Assembly (NCBI GenBank): GCA_036365455.1
Contig: JAWQUS010000003.1
Span: forward strand, 9,258,001 to 9,322,000
Length of the DNA: 64,000 bases
Reading direction: 5' to 3'
From: Macrosoma leucophasiata
Taxonomy: Eukaryota > Arthropoda > Insecta > Lepidoptera > Hedylidae
Below the pieces are notes generated by a model. The model made no database searches. It saw nothing but the letters and a program-made list of their open reading frames with translations, and was not told the DNA's origin. Position 1 is the first letter of the stretch, and each line of letters opens with the position of its first letter. The position numbers were made by a program, and so were the translations under genes. Positions 1 to 11,282 of this stretch are shown piece by piece.

Positions 1-55
1 CGCCACTGCGATCCCCAATACGTTTACCAGGCGTAGTGGTTACGGCATATTCCAT
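1..55 (+). repeat. Family B fragment (LINE 3'-end type repeat)
   Basis: The first bases resemble the segment shared by copies at 25896, 36460 and 36655: a CGATCCCC block followed by a GTGG..TACGGCATAT block. In the longer copies this leads to a GTGGACGTCTT..GGCTGA..ATGATG tail, which is typical of LINE 3' ends in Lepidoptera. Only the inner part is present, cut by the window edge. Confidence 0.45.
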
Positions 56-640
56 AACACAAAACCCTGTCGTGGGTTTGTTTGCGGAGGTTGTTTGTTC
101 AGCTGTAAACGTTTTCAACTTTAGTGCAACAGATGACTAGATAAGATTAACTTTAAAGAAGTTTAACTTTAAGAAAACTCGCTATCTGTGTACTATCACC
201 CTTAAAAGAACCTCTACTATACGGGGTCAGGACAAATGTTTATTTGGGACCATTATAATTTGGGACTTATTCATTCATTTCAAAATCACTAACGATGGAT
301 CATTAAAATATATTGGGTCAGCATTATGTATGGAAATATAACATTTCCGTACACAATCTATCAATAAGTTATACCTATTGAATATCAAAAGCGATTATTG
401 GGTCGGACCAAGTTTGTAAGCGTATGGGATATTATTTGTTAACTGGAATAAAATATGGGAATTGTTAATATCTGTAATATCGTAATTATTTCGGGTAATG
501 GATTCAAAGTTGTTTCTAGCACAAACAAATATCAAAGATATTTAGGATGGCTAAGCTCAGTGTGCGGTCCGAGCAGCATGGTGCACTCTGTTATGTTTTG
601 TCTCTTTTTAGGGTTACGTGGCCAAATGGAGCCTTATAGG
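56..640. other. Unrecognised AT-rich DNA
   Basis: No coding similarity, RNA gene or repeat relationship to the rest of the window was seen. The open frames are short and have no recognisable composition. Confidence 0.5.
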
Positions 641-644
641 TTCT

Positions 645-765
645 TATGAGTCTGCCTAAGCCCACGGAAGCTGAAAAGCGACAGAATTTCGGTTTGATTT
701 TAAATAATCATTATAGTTTTATACACGCAAGATGTATCCGAAAACTAGTTTATTACAACCTTATA
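645..765 (+). repeat. Family C dispersed repeat, copy 1
   Basis: This stretch matches 22083-22205 closely: both carry GAAGCTGAAAAGCGAC, then TTTTAAATAATCATT, then GCGAAAACTAGTTTA-like blocks in the same order and spacing. No ends or coding content were identified, so the class is unknown. Confidence 0.55.
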
Positions 766-896
766 CGTTCGTCATGTCAGTTTGTCTGCCCGTCTCAGTC
801 CGTATGACACAGCCAATTTACTCCGAAATTATTAGGACTACATACTAGAAACTTGTTTTTATTTTCTTTTTTTATAGTATTAAGAACAAGTTCCAC

Positions 897-1183
897 GTTG
901 AGCCCGCACATTGTATACTATATCAAAAGATAGAGAAAAATATGTACAATCATAGAAAAATACTCAGAAAATAATTTTAATCGGTGGTTTTTGTCGGAAA
1001 TATTTATTTTACGTAATTTTTGTATGACAAAAATATGTCACCGTATTGCTACTATGACTTTCTTGTTTTTGAAATAAACTAACGACAATTAATTGAATGT
1101 AAAATTAACGATTTGAGTAGCGCAAAATGATTTAGTATTTTATGCTTCTTCTCTTAATATAGTGTACAAGGTGCGGGCCCAAG
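897..1183. mobile_element. MITE-like element with 27-bp imperfect inverted ends
   Basis: Positions 897-923 and the reverse complement of 1157-1183 agree at about 23 of 27 bases; the shared core is GCCCGCAC..TTGTA.ACTATAT. The roughly 287-bp interior is AT-rich and non-coding. Inverted ends with no transposase suggest a non-autonomous DNA transposon. I could not define a target-site duplication, so the superfamily is open. Confidence 0.6.
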
Positions 1184-1570
1184 CTCCACACATTTTGGAA
1201 GGTCTCCTTTACAAATGATTCTACATTATATCACTTAATACTAGCATTAGAAAACCCTTAAAGGTTTGTAGGTAGATGTTTTCTGTGAACTGTGATAATA
1301 AAAATTAAACCTATAGGTAATATGTATGGAATCTAAAACGAAATCTATAGATGGTTCTATAAAAATGACATAAGATTTGTAAAAGATTTTTTGTCAAAGT
1401 GAAATGTATGAAAGATAACAATTCCACGATTCCAAACTGGTAATATGTGTTTATACCTATAACTTTTATAATAAGTGACTGAAAAATCTAAATAAAATGT
1501 ATGCTGTAGATTTTCAACGAAATTTAAAATTTATTTTGAACGAGATATTCTCAATAGTTTTTGAGATAGA
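1184..1570. other. Unrecognised AT-rich DNA
   Basis: Nothing recognisable beyond low-complexity A/T runs. Confidence 0.5.
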
Positions 1571-1690
1571 ATATATATATATGTATCTTCACGCCAGGTG
1601 CCTCCCTAACCTACATCTTTATTTGCAGGCAGAGAGTGTTGCCAGATATCCCGGTCCTGACATACCTCTCGTGCCTCGTCTACCTTCGAT
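1571..1690 (-). repeat. Family D repeat (LINE-tail type), minus orientation
   Basis: It contains TATGTATCTTCACGCCAGGT, then GCAGGCAGAGAGTGTTGCC, CAGATATCCCGGTCCTGACA and a CTCGTCTAC end. The same blocks occur at 5846, 41195, 51595 and 53040. Read on the minus strand the copies end in GTGAAGATACATACATAC, a simple-repeat tail, which suggests 3' ends of a non-LTR retrotransposon. Confidence 0.6.
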
Positions 1691-3618
1691 ATAATACCTA
1701 TACTATATTGCCGAAAACCGCAAAAAATACACAATTAAGTGTAATTCATGCATATTTTACAATAATATAATGACACCTCATTCTTTTAAATCCGTCAAGT
1801 TATTTACGCTAGTTATTTACTTTAGTTATTTAGTTATATACAGCCTAGTATAAAGCATATAAAAAAATAGTTATAGTTTTATCGGGGCGGTCGGGTAGAA
1901 AGCGCAGAGTTGCTTTATTACTAATGCCCAAATATTACACTAATCTCTATCTAGTATTAGTTCATTCGAGTGAGTAGACAGTGCGTAGACAGCGACATTA
2001 CAGCGTTGTTAATATTAATTCTGTTGTCGCTGATTAAAATTCTCTATTCGGAATTGTATTCGGCTGGTTCATTACCTTTTATTTTTATGTTTCGTTAGTC
2101 ATTACTCTTACTTTCAGTAATTGAACAACACTTCCTATCACCGACTTCAAGGAAATTTTAATATTTGCATCTCCGGCATACTTCATTCGTTTCAAGAAAT
2201 TGTCATTAAAAACGTATTCAAACTGAAGCGTAGTACAAACAGATTCTTTTACGGTGAGTGGTTTAAAAGAAAAATTAAAACGCTTTTGATATAAGCTCAT
2301 CTTTATTTGCAGGTATGCGAATTACTTAATGCACTAATGGACGTAGTGAGCTTAATGTTTATCAACTCCAGTTTTTATATGTTACTTATTCATCAAAGTG
2401 CATACGTCTCATAATAATTACGTTCCCTGAAACATAACTTTAAATCTGAACATATTATGTTATTTTTATATTATAAAGTTATTATATACTTTATATTATA
2501 AAATTGTGTTTTAGGTACATAGGTAAGTAATTATTCAAAAAACATTGCTTCAAATAAAGTAAGAATAGGTGTGAATGGTTGTGTGTATGTACATGCCTAA
2601 TTTTTGTGGTTGTTGAATAGTGAACGTAAAGGGTTCTTAGCTTGTAAATTTACGTATCTGCCTATGACAGACTTCATTGTGTGCCAATCTCTTCTTCCGG
2701 CGTTGCTAGAACTATCAATTCGATATCAATAAGTCGTCAACTAGGCGATCAACCACGATTAAAGCATCGGTTATAGATTCAGTGGACAATTTAGCGGTGA
2801 TGGGTGGGCAGGGCGTCGTCAACGAGTGGGAATCGCGTCGTCAATTAGCTCATCCTCGACCAGATCTATCAGTCATTAATTTCATTTTGTTTGGCAACGA
2901 GTTGGCAACGCTTCGCCCGCTAGCAGCACATTGATGACTCGTGTCCAATTCGCCGATAACGAGGGGCAAACGGGTCGGTGACAGGCAATAAGAGAACAAT
3001 GCGTGGACTACGCGTCGTACTTACAAGTTGGCAAGTTCACTCTTAAGTAACATAACATAAAGCTTACATTTTAATGCTATCCTGTAAGTTGAGTTGGAGT
3101 TGAGTCGGCGTTGAGTCGGTGTAATGTGCGACCTTAAGGCGTGTATGATTAGGGTGATGAAAATTTTCGCTTCAGTCATTGGTTGGTAGAAAATACGGCG
3201 ATAGTAATTCTGTTACGTAGGTAACATTTTTATGAAAAGTCTTTGATGTTAAATGCCACGTAGAAAAAAATGTACGTAACAATGTGAACGAAACACTGAC
3301 CTTGCGACAATTTTTCCGTTGAAATATGCCGAACCACGGGTGGCCACAGTTACTAACCGACCATTAGTCAAACATTGCTTGTCACACAAAATTATTTCTG
3401 TGAATTATTTCCGTATTACAAATTGTTAGGGAGCTACATTTTTCTTCCAATGTAATTTTCGAATATTTGGATAAATACTCTTATGGTGAGCTTTTTACAT
3501 AATGCTGTTCTAAGACAAAAATGGAACTATAATTTTTCCCTATAACCATACAAAACTACATAGCTTTAGTTCTTTATTTTTCGGAAAGGTTTTTAAAAAG
3601 GACGTCATTATCGTCATT
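1691..3618. other. Unrecognised DNA, richer in GC around 2650-3130
   Basis: No gene or repeat was recognised. A minus-strand open frame at 2085-2300 (71 codons) shows no known motif. Positions 2650-3130 are less AT-rich and carry short GTTGAGTCGG-type repetitions near 3085-3125. Nothing here supports an exon. Confidence 0.45.
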
Positions 3619-3630
3619 ATCTAATATATA

Positions 3631-4907
3631 ATAGGTTGGGGAAAAAGTCTTTTCGCGTTATAGTATGTATGAACTTGTAATAAAATCTCTTTGGCTGTAG
3701 TATTTGTATCTGGCTGATTTTGGTATCATTGAAAGTTAAAATTTTAAAAAACGTAATCCCAAATTCTAACTAGGCAAATGTGTGATTTTCATTTGTTTTT
3801 CGTACTGTCAAGATGAGTGAATCTAATGAAGAAATTCGATACATTTTAAAATTTTACTACAAAAAAAATGCAACGCAAGCAGCGACAAAAATTTGCGATG
3901 TTTATGGACCTAGTGCAGTGTCTGTGAGAGTAGCACAAATTTGGTTTAAGCGTTTTCAATCCGGATATTTTGATGTCAAATATGCACCTCGCTCTGGTCG
4001 CCCTATTACGGATAAAATGGATGCCATTTTTGAAAAAGTGGAGCAAGATCGACATATCAGTAGTTACGACGTAGCTGAAGAACTGAGAATTGATCACAAA
4101 ACAGTTTTGGCGCATTTGAAAAAAGCTGGGTCCAAAAAAAAGCTCGATATTTGGGTACCTCACGAGCTCACTGAAAGAAATCTAGTGAACCGTGTACTCA
4201 TTTGTGATTCTTTATTACGACGTAATGAAACCGAATCATTTTTGAAGAAGCTGATAACTGGTGATGAAAAGTGGATCACGTACGACAAGAACGTGCGAAA
4301 AAGGTCGTGGTCAAAGGCCGGTCAGGCTTCACAGACTGTGGCGAAACCCGGGTTAACTCGCAATAAGGTGATGTTATATGTGTGGTGGAATTAGAAGGGC
4401 ATTATTCATTATGAGCTATTACCACCAGGCAGGACTATCGATTCTGAACTCTACTGCGAACAACTGATGAGATTAAAGCAAGAAGTTGAGAGAAAGCGGC
4501 CGGAATTGATCAACAGAAGGGGTGTGGTGTTTCATCATGATAACGCTAGACCTCACACATCTATAGCCACTCAGCAAAAATTAAGAGAGTTTGGCTGGGA
4601 GGTGTTAATGTATCCGCCGTATAGTCCTGACCTTGCACCTTCAGATTTTCACCTGTTTTGGTCTCTTCAGAATTCTTTATGCAATGTTAGGTTAACATCA
4701 CGAGAGGACTGCCAAATCCACTTGTCGCGGTATTTTGATGAGAAGTCCCAAAATTTTTATAGGAATGGGACCATGTCCCTACCTACAAGATGGCAAAGGT
4801 TATCGAACAAAATGCTACATACATACTTTAGTTAAATTTAAATAAACTATATTAAAAAATGTTTGAATTATCTTAAAAAATGCGAAGAAACTTTTTCCCC
4901 AACCTAA
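3631..4907 (+). mobile_element. mariner transposon (Tc1/mariner, DD34D)
   Basis: A 1277-bp unit has inverted ends of about 28 bp: TAGGTTGGGGAAAAAGTC at the left, and the complement of ACTTTTTCCCCAACCTAA at the right. TA dinucleotides flank both sides (3629-3630 and 4908-4909), as expected of mariner target duplication. The length is normal for the family. It lies inside a Helitron-like element, so it inserted later. The inside holds one transposase reading frame with a single nonsense codon. Confidence 0.93.
3813..4835 (+). pseudogene. mariner transposase with one in-frame stop
   Basis: This was a cut-and-paste transposase that binds its inverted ends and moves the element at TA sites. One frame runs through all 340 codons and is broken only by TAG at 4392-4394, where mariners normally have Trp in a WDWKG-like motif; a single G-to-A change explains it. 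The N-terminal part (about residues 1-110) is the paired helix-turn-helix DNA-binding region ending in PRSGRP. The catalytic triad is visible: Asp in TGDEKW, Asp in HHDNARPH, and Asp in SPDLAPSDFHLF, the last two separated by 34 residues (DD34D). The YSPDLAP motif is intact. The start ATG follows the 5' end by about 180 bp, as usual. As read, this copy cannot make full-length enzyme. Confidence 0.92.
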
Positions 4908-5148
4908 TATATAAAAATCAATTGCTGTTTGTTAGTCTCGCTAAAACTCGAGAACGGCGGGGCCGATTTGGCTAATTTTTTGGTTTTGAAGGCTTAAAAG
5001 GTAAAAAAAATATGGTAGGTAAAGGTAAGTAAAATAGTAAAACCCACAATTTCATTTTCCCATCCAAAAAGACCGTATCTATCAAACCAAATGTGTCAAA
5101 ACCATTATATCATTCTGAGGCAATACGAAGATTGCCGGGTCAGCTAGT

Positions 5149-5845
5149 CATTTCTAAAAAGCACGTAAAATAACTGTCATTGAAACCAAAAAAAAAACCA
5201 CGCAAACTATATTTTTGTTGCTACACAAAACAAAATGGAAACACGCTTTAGAATAATATGGAAATGTTGCCACGTATCCCGGCCTAGGGTTATTTGTACG
5301 CCAATGCCAAATGTATCGTCGAAACTTGAAAAGGTTTCGTTTTATTAGTGTTCCTTCACAGTCATTTCTTTGTCAAGCTTATGTTTTGCTTGTGTTTGCT
5401 ATCACAATATTATTATAAAACGAGGTTTTCTATTTAAATATATTTCTGACGCCCACAACATCTTTGACAATATACAAATACTCTATCGATGTGACTTCTG
5501 ATCATATCAAAAAAGGTATCTAATCTTATTGGCATACGTTCATAAATAAGTTGTTTTTTTTTAAACAAGACTCAGGGCGGATTTCACTGTTTGCTCTGAG
5601 AACCGAGTTTAATAAAACGCGGTTTAGCTTAAAATTGGTACCCAATTTCAACCTTATGACAAACAGTTTTCGTCTTGAATCCAAATACCTAGTCTTATAG
5701 AAACTTGTTTAAGAACGTAAAACACGTTTTGTGAAATCGTCACCAAGAAATAAATAGCTCACTCTAACCCAAATATGCCCAAGCGGCCGAAAACGTCTCA
5801 TTTTTTAGCTCTGGGCTTGAAGCCTCGTTTAGGAAGGCATCTTTA
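5149..5845. other. Unrecognised AT-rich DNA
   Basis: No gene, RNA or repeat relationship seen. Confidence 0.45.
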
Positions 5846-5995
5846 TAGCATAAGTATGTATGTATGTATGTATGTATTTTCACGCCAATACCCTTACAGT
5901 GTAGGCAGAGAGTGTGGAGCGCCAGATATCATGGTCCAGAGACACCTCCCGTAGTGCATATGAACCATGCACAGACGTCACCACGACTGTGCATT
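5846..5995 (-). repeat. Family D repeat with (GTAT)n tail, minus orientation
   Basis: A run of GTAT units (5848-5878) is followed by TTTTCACGCCAATACCC, AGGCAGAGAGTGTGGAGCGC and CAGATATCATGGTCCAGA. This is the same block order as the other family D copies. The tetranucleotide run is the tail. Confidence 0.6.
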
Positions 5996-6184
5996 AGAAA
6001 AATAAATAATACGAGTATAATAAAATAGTTCAATATTTAAGTTAGTTTTAGTATTATTTCATCACATAATTGCAAATATAATAATATGAATGAAAATTTA
6101 GAACTTCAATATTATGTAAAAGAATGCCGTAATAATATCGTACACATTTGAAACACTGCACTAGGGTACAATAGTTAACCTGTT

Positions 6185-6310
6185 TTTATGTCATAAAGAA
6201 GCAAACAAGCATACAGTTCTCAATGATCGTAAGTGATTAAATGGAATAAATACTGTAGCCTACGATACATACAAACCAAAGATTTCAATGTGGATGCGTT
6301 GCCACTGCCA
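6185..6310 (-). repeat. Family A repeat, old 3' fragment
   Basis: Diverged copy of the TTTTTATGT..CAAACAAGCAT.CAGTTC..TGTAGCCTA..GATGCGTTGCCACT series seen in better family A copies such as 9632-9915. The other end is missing. Confidence 0.5.
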
Positions 6311-7630
6311 AGGCCGGCTAAAGTCTGTAGTGCTAAAGTACTAAGTTCTTCATTACGGTTACCATGGTTACTTAAGATTATAATTTATAGTTTACGCACA
6401 ACACCATCGATTTTACAGCACCGCAAAACATAAAAGTTTTTGACTGAAATAACTGGACCCAAGGAACCATCTAATGAATAATCGTTAAACGCCTACAGTC
6501 GTTTCACTGCCCGTAAATACGAATCATGGCAAACACCCAAACATTTCCGAGCCACTTGATAACTGTTCACGAAATTAGATTGGGTCGTGCTCGGAGAGAA
6601 TTAATTTTGCACCCTAATCAAAGTTGTCCCGAGTTACGTGAAGTCGGTTAACTATAAAGTCGACTATCTCCCAGAAGGTACGCGTACCTGGGATAGTTAA
6701 AATATTACAGGCCCCTACACCAACTTTTCGTCTTCTATTAAACAATCCAATAAATGACGACCTATCGATTATTAAAGGGCGAGTTAGAGAATTCCACAAG
6801 TTCAATTTTTAGCTTATTTGAAAAGTTTTAAATTAGTACAGATTGACAAAAGTGGAAACGACCTTTTTTGTACAAATCAGACCATGATCTTTTGAGCTAT
6901 GTGTAGATTCTATTCCCTATACAAAACTGACTCGAATAAAGCTGGTGTATTTTTCAACGAAAAATATCAATATATTTCAAATTTGGCTTCAAAACAATGG
7001 TTAAAAACTAACGAAACTCTAATTTCTTGCATAACGCTTTAGTGAGCAACAGCAGTACGTTTCCATTATGATTTTTATCGCTTTTTTATTTTTAACAATC
7101 TATTATAATTTAGCACAGCAGCCTTTAGTAAATTTGGAATATAATTGTTGAACAAATGAGGCGAGGTTCTTAATAATAATTAGAACCTTTTTTGATTATT
7201 TAATTACAAAGTACGGAGAAAGTAGAACTGAATAATATAATTATCGTCAGTGAATTAAAATATACCTTATTATTTAAACGGAATAACTTTCTTTTTATGT
7301 CGCGATGTTAGCAAACTAGCAGCGATGGTAAATGGATACTAGCCTGTTGACACTTACAAAAATCTGAGGTCAAACAGCGAATGAGTTGTCATTCCTGAGG
7401 CTGAACTAGTCCCCATACCCAATTTAATATGATACTATTAGATACAGCTAGAGGAGACCTTGAATACCAAGCTATAACGTAGATGAAAAATATCATAACT
7501 CTATTAAGGTGTGGACGGAGTATTAACTAATATCAATTTCTTTCTTTTGATGGGACGTAGACGGCTCGTCTTGACGTAGATAGTAACATACTTAGGTACA
7601 TATTTTTTTTTGTATGAACCCGTAATAGGA
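6311..7630. other. Unrecognised DNA
   Basis: No supportable feature. A 63-codon minus frame at 6614-6805 has no known motif. Confidence 0.45.
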
Positions 7631-7632
7631 AT

Positions 7633-7850
7633 AACTATCACAGAGACACAATAACTAAGGCCTCGAGGTTGGCAACGCATCTGCTATTTCCTCCTCCACA
7701 CCTCTGGTCTTATGTAGATAAATAATATAAGCTGCAGTCATCACTTAACATCAATGTGAACTGTATGCCACCCATGTAGATAAATAATAAGATAAGCTGC
7801 AGTCATCACTTAACATCAAAGTGAACTCCCACATTACATAAAAAGAGCAA
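7633..7850 (+). repeat. Family A repeat with small internal tandem duplication
   Basis: The 3' half of family A is present: CTAAGGCCTCGAGG, GGCAACGCATCTGC, GCTGCAGTCATCACTTAACA and a terminal ATTACATAAAAAG. About 57 bp covering ATGTAGATAAATAAT through ATGTGAACT occur twice (7712-7768 and 7774-7828) with a few differences, so the copy was enlarged after insertion. Confidence 0.65.
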
Positions 7851-8147
7851 ATCTTTGAAAGCAACTGAATGGCAACTGATCTTTTTTCAGTAGGAAAAAG
7901 CCAAATCGGTTAATTTTTACTCAATAGCAATGGCATTCTCATTGCTCAATAGTATCAATATATTTTCTCCGTTCCCAACTCGCTTCGCCAACTTTAATAT
8001 TTTACACTGTACGAAATGATAAAAGTCAAAATACAAAAAATACATAAACCTTATTCGTAATTACTAAAACTCCTACAATCTAAACAATATTTAACGCAGA
8101 CCTTTTTCTATGGATTGCTCATAAATCCTTCTAATGGGGTGTTAGTG
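7851..8147. other. Unrecognised DNA
   Basis: Nothing recognised. Confidence 0.4.
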
Positions 8148-8508
8148 TCCAATATTTTTTTGATAATGGCGTGTTTGAATACACTAAGTGTAATTTTCTA
8201 AATACAAGTAATTAGTATTGCTTTTTCACGATATTTTGTACAGTAAAAAAAGAAAGTCATCGTACTCAATCGTGCCATTAAGTAGAACCATTATTTAAAC
8301 AAACATTTAAATGTACGTAACTTCGTTACGTACATTTAAATCCAATATTTTTTTGATAATGGCGTGTTTGAATACACTAAGTGTAATTTTCTAAATACAA
8401 GTAATTAGTATTGCTTTTTCACGATATTTTGTACAGTAAAAAAAGAAAGTCATCGTACTCAATCGTGCCATTAAGTAGAACCATTATTTAAACAAACATT
8501 TAAATGTA
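8148..8508 (+). repeat. 168-bp tandem duplication with palindromic junction
   Basis: Positions 8148-8315 recur at 8341-8508, apparently without change. The 25-bp filler between them (8316-8340) completes a 17-bp perfect inverted repeat: 8305-8321 (ATTTAAATGTACGTAAC) pairs with 8325-8341 around a TTC loop. A direct duplication whose junction holds an inverted copy of the end of the first unit is a template-switch signature. No coding content. Confidence 0.85.
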
Positions 8509-8568
8509 ATTTCGATTAAATTACCTACTATAACAATTACCTACTTATGTTGTAAAAGTCTTTCAAAT

Positions 8569-8745
8569 TGCCCCAGTAGACTAGTGGTAACAGGTAACTA
8601 TTACGATGCTAGAGTCCGGGGTTCAATCCCCAGATCGGGAGTCCCCCAATCTTCACGTCTGTAATCCCCGAAGGGGTAGGCAGATGTAAATGCATGAATT
8701 CAAGCATACATGCAAACACGATTACGTTTTGTTCAGTGTATTAAT
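8569..8745 (+). mobile_element. tRNA-derived SINE
   Basis: The head has an A-box-like TAGTGGTAACAGG segment and a strong B box inside GGGGTTCAATCCCC, as in a tRNA T arm. It is followed by a body with ATCTTCACGTCTGTAATCCC, GAAGGGGTAGGCAG and an ATGCATGAATTCAAGCATAC segment. The body recurs, mostly in the opposite orientation, at 18170, 33300 and 41745. No full cloverleaf is formed, so this is not a functional tRNA gene. Confidence 0.7.
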
Positions 8746-8763
8746 TTGCTCGTATTCATATTT

Positions 8764-8926
8764 AAGTGATTAAAATATAATTATTTGTTTAAGGCTTGGT
8801 ATCGACTTCAAACCTATTAGTAAATAGCACATATAAATAATAGGTAGTATGTAATTACAATTAAATCTTTAATATTTTTTACTTTTCAGTTTTGAAGTCG
8901 GTTTTTCTTAACGTAGTTATATTAAT
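8764..8926 (+). mobile_element. Family E inverted-repeat element, copy 1
   Basis: A left ATCGACTTCAAACCTATT and a right TCAGTTTTGAAGTCGGTTTT carry the inverted motif CGACTTCAAA. Copies lie at 38004-38162 (opposite strand) and 41861-41986. Homology extends about 20-30 bp outside the inverted motif in the first two copies, so the true ends are uncertain. Small size and lack of coding point to a MITE. Confidence 0.65.
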
Positions 8927-9631
8927 AGTGTCATCTGTTTGATAGCAAATTAAGTAATTATGGTATAAATATATATACCAAAATTTGATATTAAATAACA
9001 GATGGGTGAAAGTTGTCAGTCGACGTTCATACCTAGTAAGTCGAACTTTTATATATTTATCAAAGAAGGATCGACATACAAATTAAATACCTGCCCATAC
9101 AAATCTTAATAAGTACTTAACATCAACCTGTAATTGAAGAGGAAGTTTCCATTAAATTAATTAATAATATATTTCAAGTCATTAACCCATATCATCGCTC
9201 ATGTATGAATTGTGGAGTTTAGAGAGGGTACCGTTAATTATGATGCAAATAAATCATTTGCCGACCCATGAAATATTTATCAAACATGGAATATCCATCA
9301 AACTGCTTAGAGTGCATAATTTAGGAATATTGGGAGTCTGATACATTCAATTTTGTGCAAACACAAAATATTAAAAATACCTAAAGAATCATAGCAAGTT
9401 TCATACATTGATTTGTACAAAAAAAAGTTAGAAAAAGGTACAAGAGTACAGAGAGTTAAAAATATTTTGAACTCTCCGGAATAAAAAGTATCAGGAAATG
9501 TTGTTTAGGTTCACTGATAATATTTCCACGCTGTTTTACCGGGTACCTTTTTTTAACTTTTTCTGTACAAATCTTGCCATGATCCTTTATAACGACAATT
9601 TTAACACTTTAGAAGTGTCATTATAATGTAT
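8927..9631. other. Unrecognised AT-rich DNA
   Basis: Nothing recognised. Confidence 0.45.
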
Positions 9632-9915
9632 TTATTTATGTAATGGAAGTGGTAAACAAGCATGCAGTTCACATTGATGTTAAGTGATGACTGCAGCCTA
9701 TAGACACCTACATAAAAACGAAGGTCAAAATGCAGATGCGTTACCACTCCTGAGGCCTAAGGTGTTATGCCTCTGTGCCGGAAATTACAGGGCCGTACAT
9801 TACCACCTGACCGGAACACGGTAGTGCTGAACACTACCATTTAGCGGCAAGTATATTAGGTAATGCGGTGGTGCCTACGCCCGCGAGCTCCGTCACTGGA
9901 GCTTTACTACCAGTT
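9632..9915 (-). repeat. Family A repeat, near full length
   Basis: This is one of the best copies, about 284 bp. Read on the minus strand it starts at CTGGTAGTAAAGCTCCAGTG, passes GCGGGCGTAGGCACCACCGC, GCCGCTAAATGGTAGTGTTC, GTCAGGTGGTAATGTACGGC and GCCTCAGGAGTGGTAACGC, and ends in CCACTTCCATTACATAAATA. A constant 5' start plus an A-rich 3' end suggests a SINE-like retroposon. I see no convincing tRNA A/B boxes, so its origin (SINE or LINE tail) is open. Confidence 0.75.
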
Positions 9916-10100
9916 AAATTGATGATGATGATACGGTATGATGTCAAGATTTATCACGGAACATTTACTATACAGGGTTATTTAAATTAGCGCATCACCT
10001 TTGGCGGACAGCTTCTCTACATTAATCCCAACATTTTTATTTTTATTTTGTTCTACGGCTTTTTATAAATCTTGATCTTGAAAACTGCCTCAGTAGCCTC

Positions 10101-10333
10101 TTTTTTATGTAATGGAAGTGGTAAACAAGCATGCAGTTCACATTGATGTTAAGTGATGACTGCAGCCTATAGACACCCAAACAAAGACCAAGGTCAAAAT
10201 GCAGATGCGTTACCACTCCTGAGGCCCAAGATGCTATGCCTCTGTGCTGGAAATTACAGGGCCGTACATTACCACCTGACCGGAACACGATAGTGCTGAA
10301 CACTACCATCTAGCGGCAAGTATATTAAGTAGC
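10101..10333 (-). repeat. Family A repeat cut at its 5' end by a SINE
   Basis: Runs from the T-run (complement of the poly(A) tail) through the AAGTATATTAAG block, where homology stops and a tRNA-headed SINE begins (about 10331). The roughly 50 bp that would carry the constant 5' start are absent. Confidence 0.7.
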
Positions 10334-10480
10334 AGGCCACTACTACTACGTTGGAGGCCCTGGGTTCGATTCCCGGGTCGGGGGCTATCAGAGATAACGG
10401 TTTGAAATCCTTTATCTCTGGTTCTATTGAGATTTTTCCATTTTCTGGAAGTTTCCCAGTACCTCGAAAAACAAACGAAA
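10331..10480 (+). mobile_element. tRNA-derived SINE
   Basis: The B box lies in CCCTGGGTTCGATTCCCGGG, followed by GCTATCAGAGATAACGG and TTTATCTCTGGTTCTATTGA, then a TTTTTCCATTTTCTGGAA segment. The same head and body start occur at 18011, and the last segment recurs at 33220. It joins directly to the truncated family A copy. Confidence 0.7.
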
Positions 10481-10904
10481 ATATAGAAATATATATTATG
10501 ATTTTCGTCATTTCAATCAGCACAAACAGTGTTTTTGAATTTGGTTGTATTTCGTTACCTGATATATTGTTCTAAGTCGGGAAGTAATTCGTAAAATTGA
10601 TTTCTTGACAATCAGTAATTCTGAAATTGTTCGTCATTGTAGCCTATTACCATACCTATATAAATTCAGAATTAAATATACCCAAAATCAACGCAATCAA
10701 CTATGCTACCAACTTGCTTTTTGGTGATATTCTCTGATCTAGTTACAATGATCGGTCCTCAAACACTCGACAACCTCAACCCTCAGCCCGTAGCATCAAA
10801 CTATCATTAGCAACAAGCCTTGTTGGTAAGCTTTTCGATTTGCATGTCCTGGTTTATACACTAGTTATAGGATTTTCAATAGAATTTATCTTTTTGCATA
10901 TGTT
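10481..10904. other. Unrecognised DNA
   Basis: Nothing recognised. Confidence 0.4.
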
Positions 10905-10990
10905 GTTAGCTCTACATGGCAGAAGTTGCTGGGACGAAAATGGGTAACAGCGTCCTGCGAGAAAACTACCGCCTCTGCAATCGCCTGTTT
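10905..10990 (+). repeat. Family B fragment
   Basis: Carries the GTCCTGCGAGAAAACTACCG and CAATCGCC blocks seen at 25970 and 36535. Homology stops where a family A copy begins. Confidence 0.5.
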
Positions 10991-11282
10991 ACACTGGTGG
11001 TAGAGCTCCAGTGACGTTCCAGCTCGCGGGCGTAGGCACCACCGCATTACCTAATATACTTGCCGCTAAATGGTAGTGTTCAGCAATATCGTGTCCCGGT
11101 CAGGTGGTAATGTATGGCCTTGTAATTTCCGGCACAGAGGCATACCACCTTAGGCTTCAGGAGTGGTAACGCATCTGCATATTGACCTTGGTCTTTGTGT
11201 GAGTGTCTATAGGCTGCAGTCCTCACTTAACATCAATGTGAACTGCATGCTTGTTTGCCACTTCCATTAAATAAAAAAAAAC
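10991..11282 (+). repeat. Family A repeat, full length
   Basis: Starts ACTGGTGGTAGAGCTCCAGT and ends TTCCATTAAATAAAAAAAAA, with all internal blocks in order. About 290 bp. Confidence 0.75.

Larger units (their letters stand above)
3619..5148 (+). mobile_element. Helitron-like element interrupted by mariner
   Basis: The element begins near TCTAATATATA (about 3620). After the mariner it continues at 4908 with ATAAAAATCAATTGCTGTTT and a CTCGAGAACGGC block. It ends with the short hairpin GGCAATACGAAGATTGCC, then GGGTCAGCTAG before T at 5148. A terminal CTAG preceded by a hairpin, with no inverted ends, is the Helitron signature, and the sequence resembles the Lep1-type non-autonomous Helitrons of Lepidoptera as I remember them. 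Without the mariner it is about 250 bp and encodes nothing. A related end lies on the minus strand near 60690. Confidence 0.7.

Noticed and set aside
8569..8645. Candidate tRNA gene
   Set aside because: B box and part of an A box are present, but no acceptor stem or anticodon arm pairs up; it heads a SINE body seen elsewhere.
10331..10400. Candidate tRNA gene
   Set aside because: Only the T arm is good; the rest matches the SINE at 18011.
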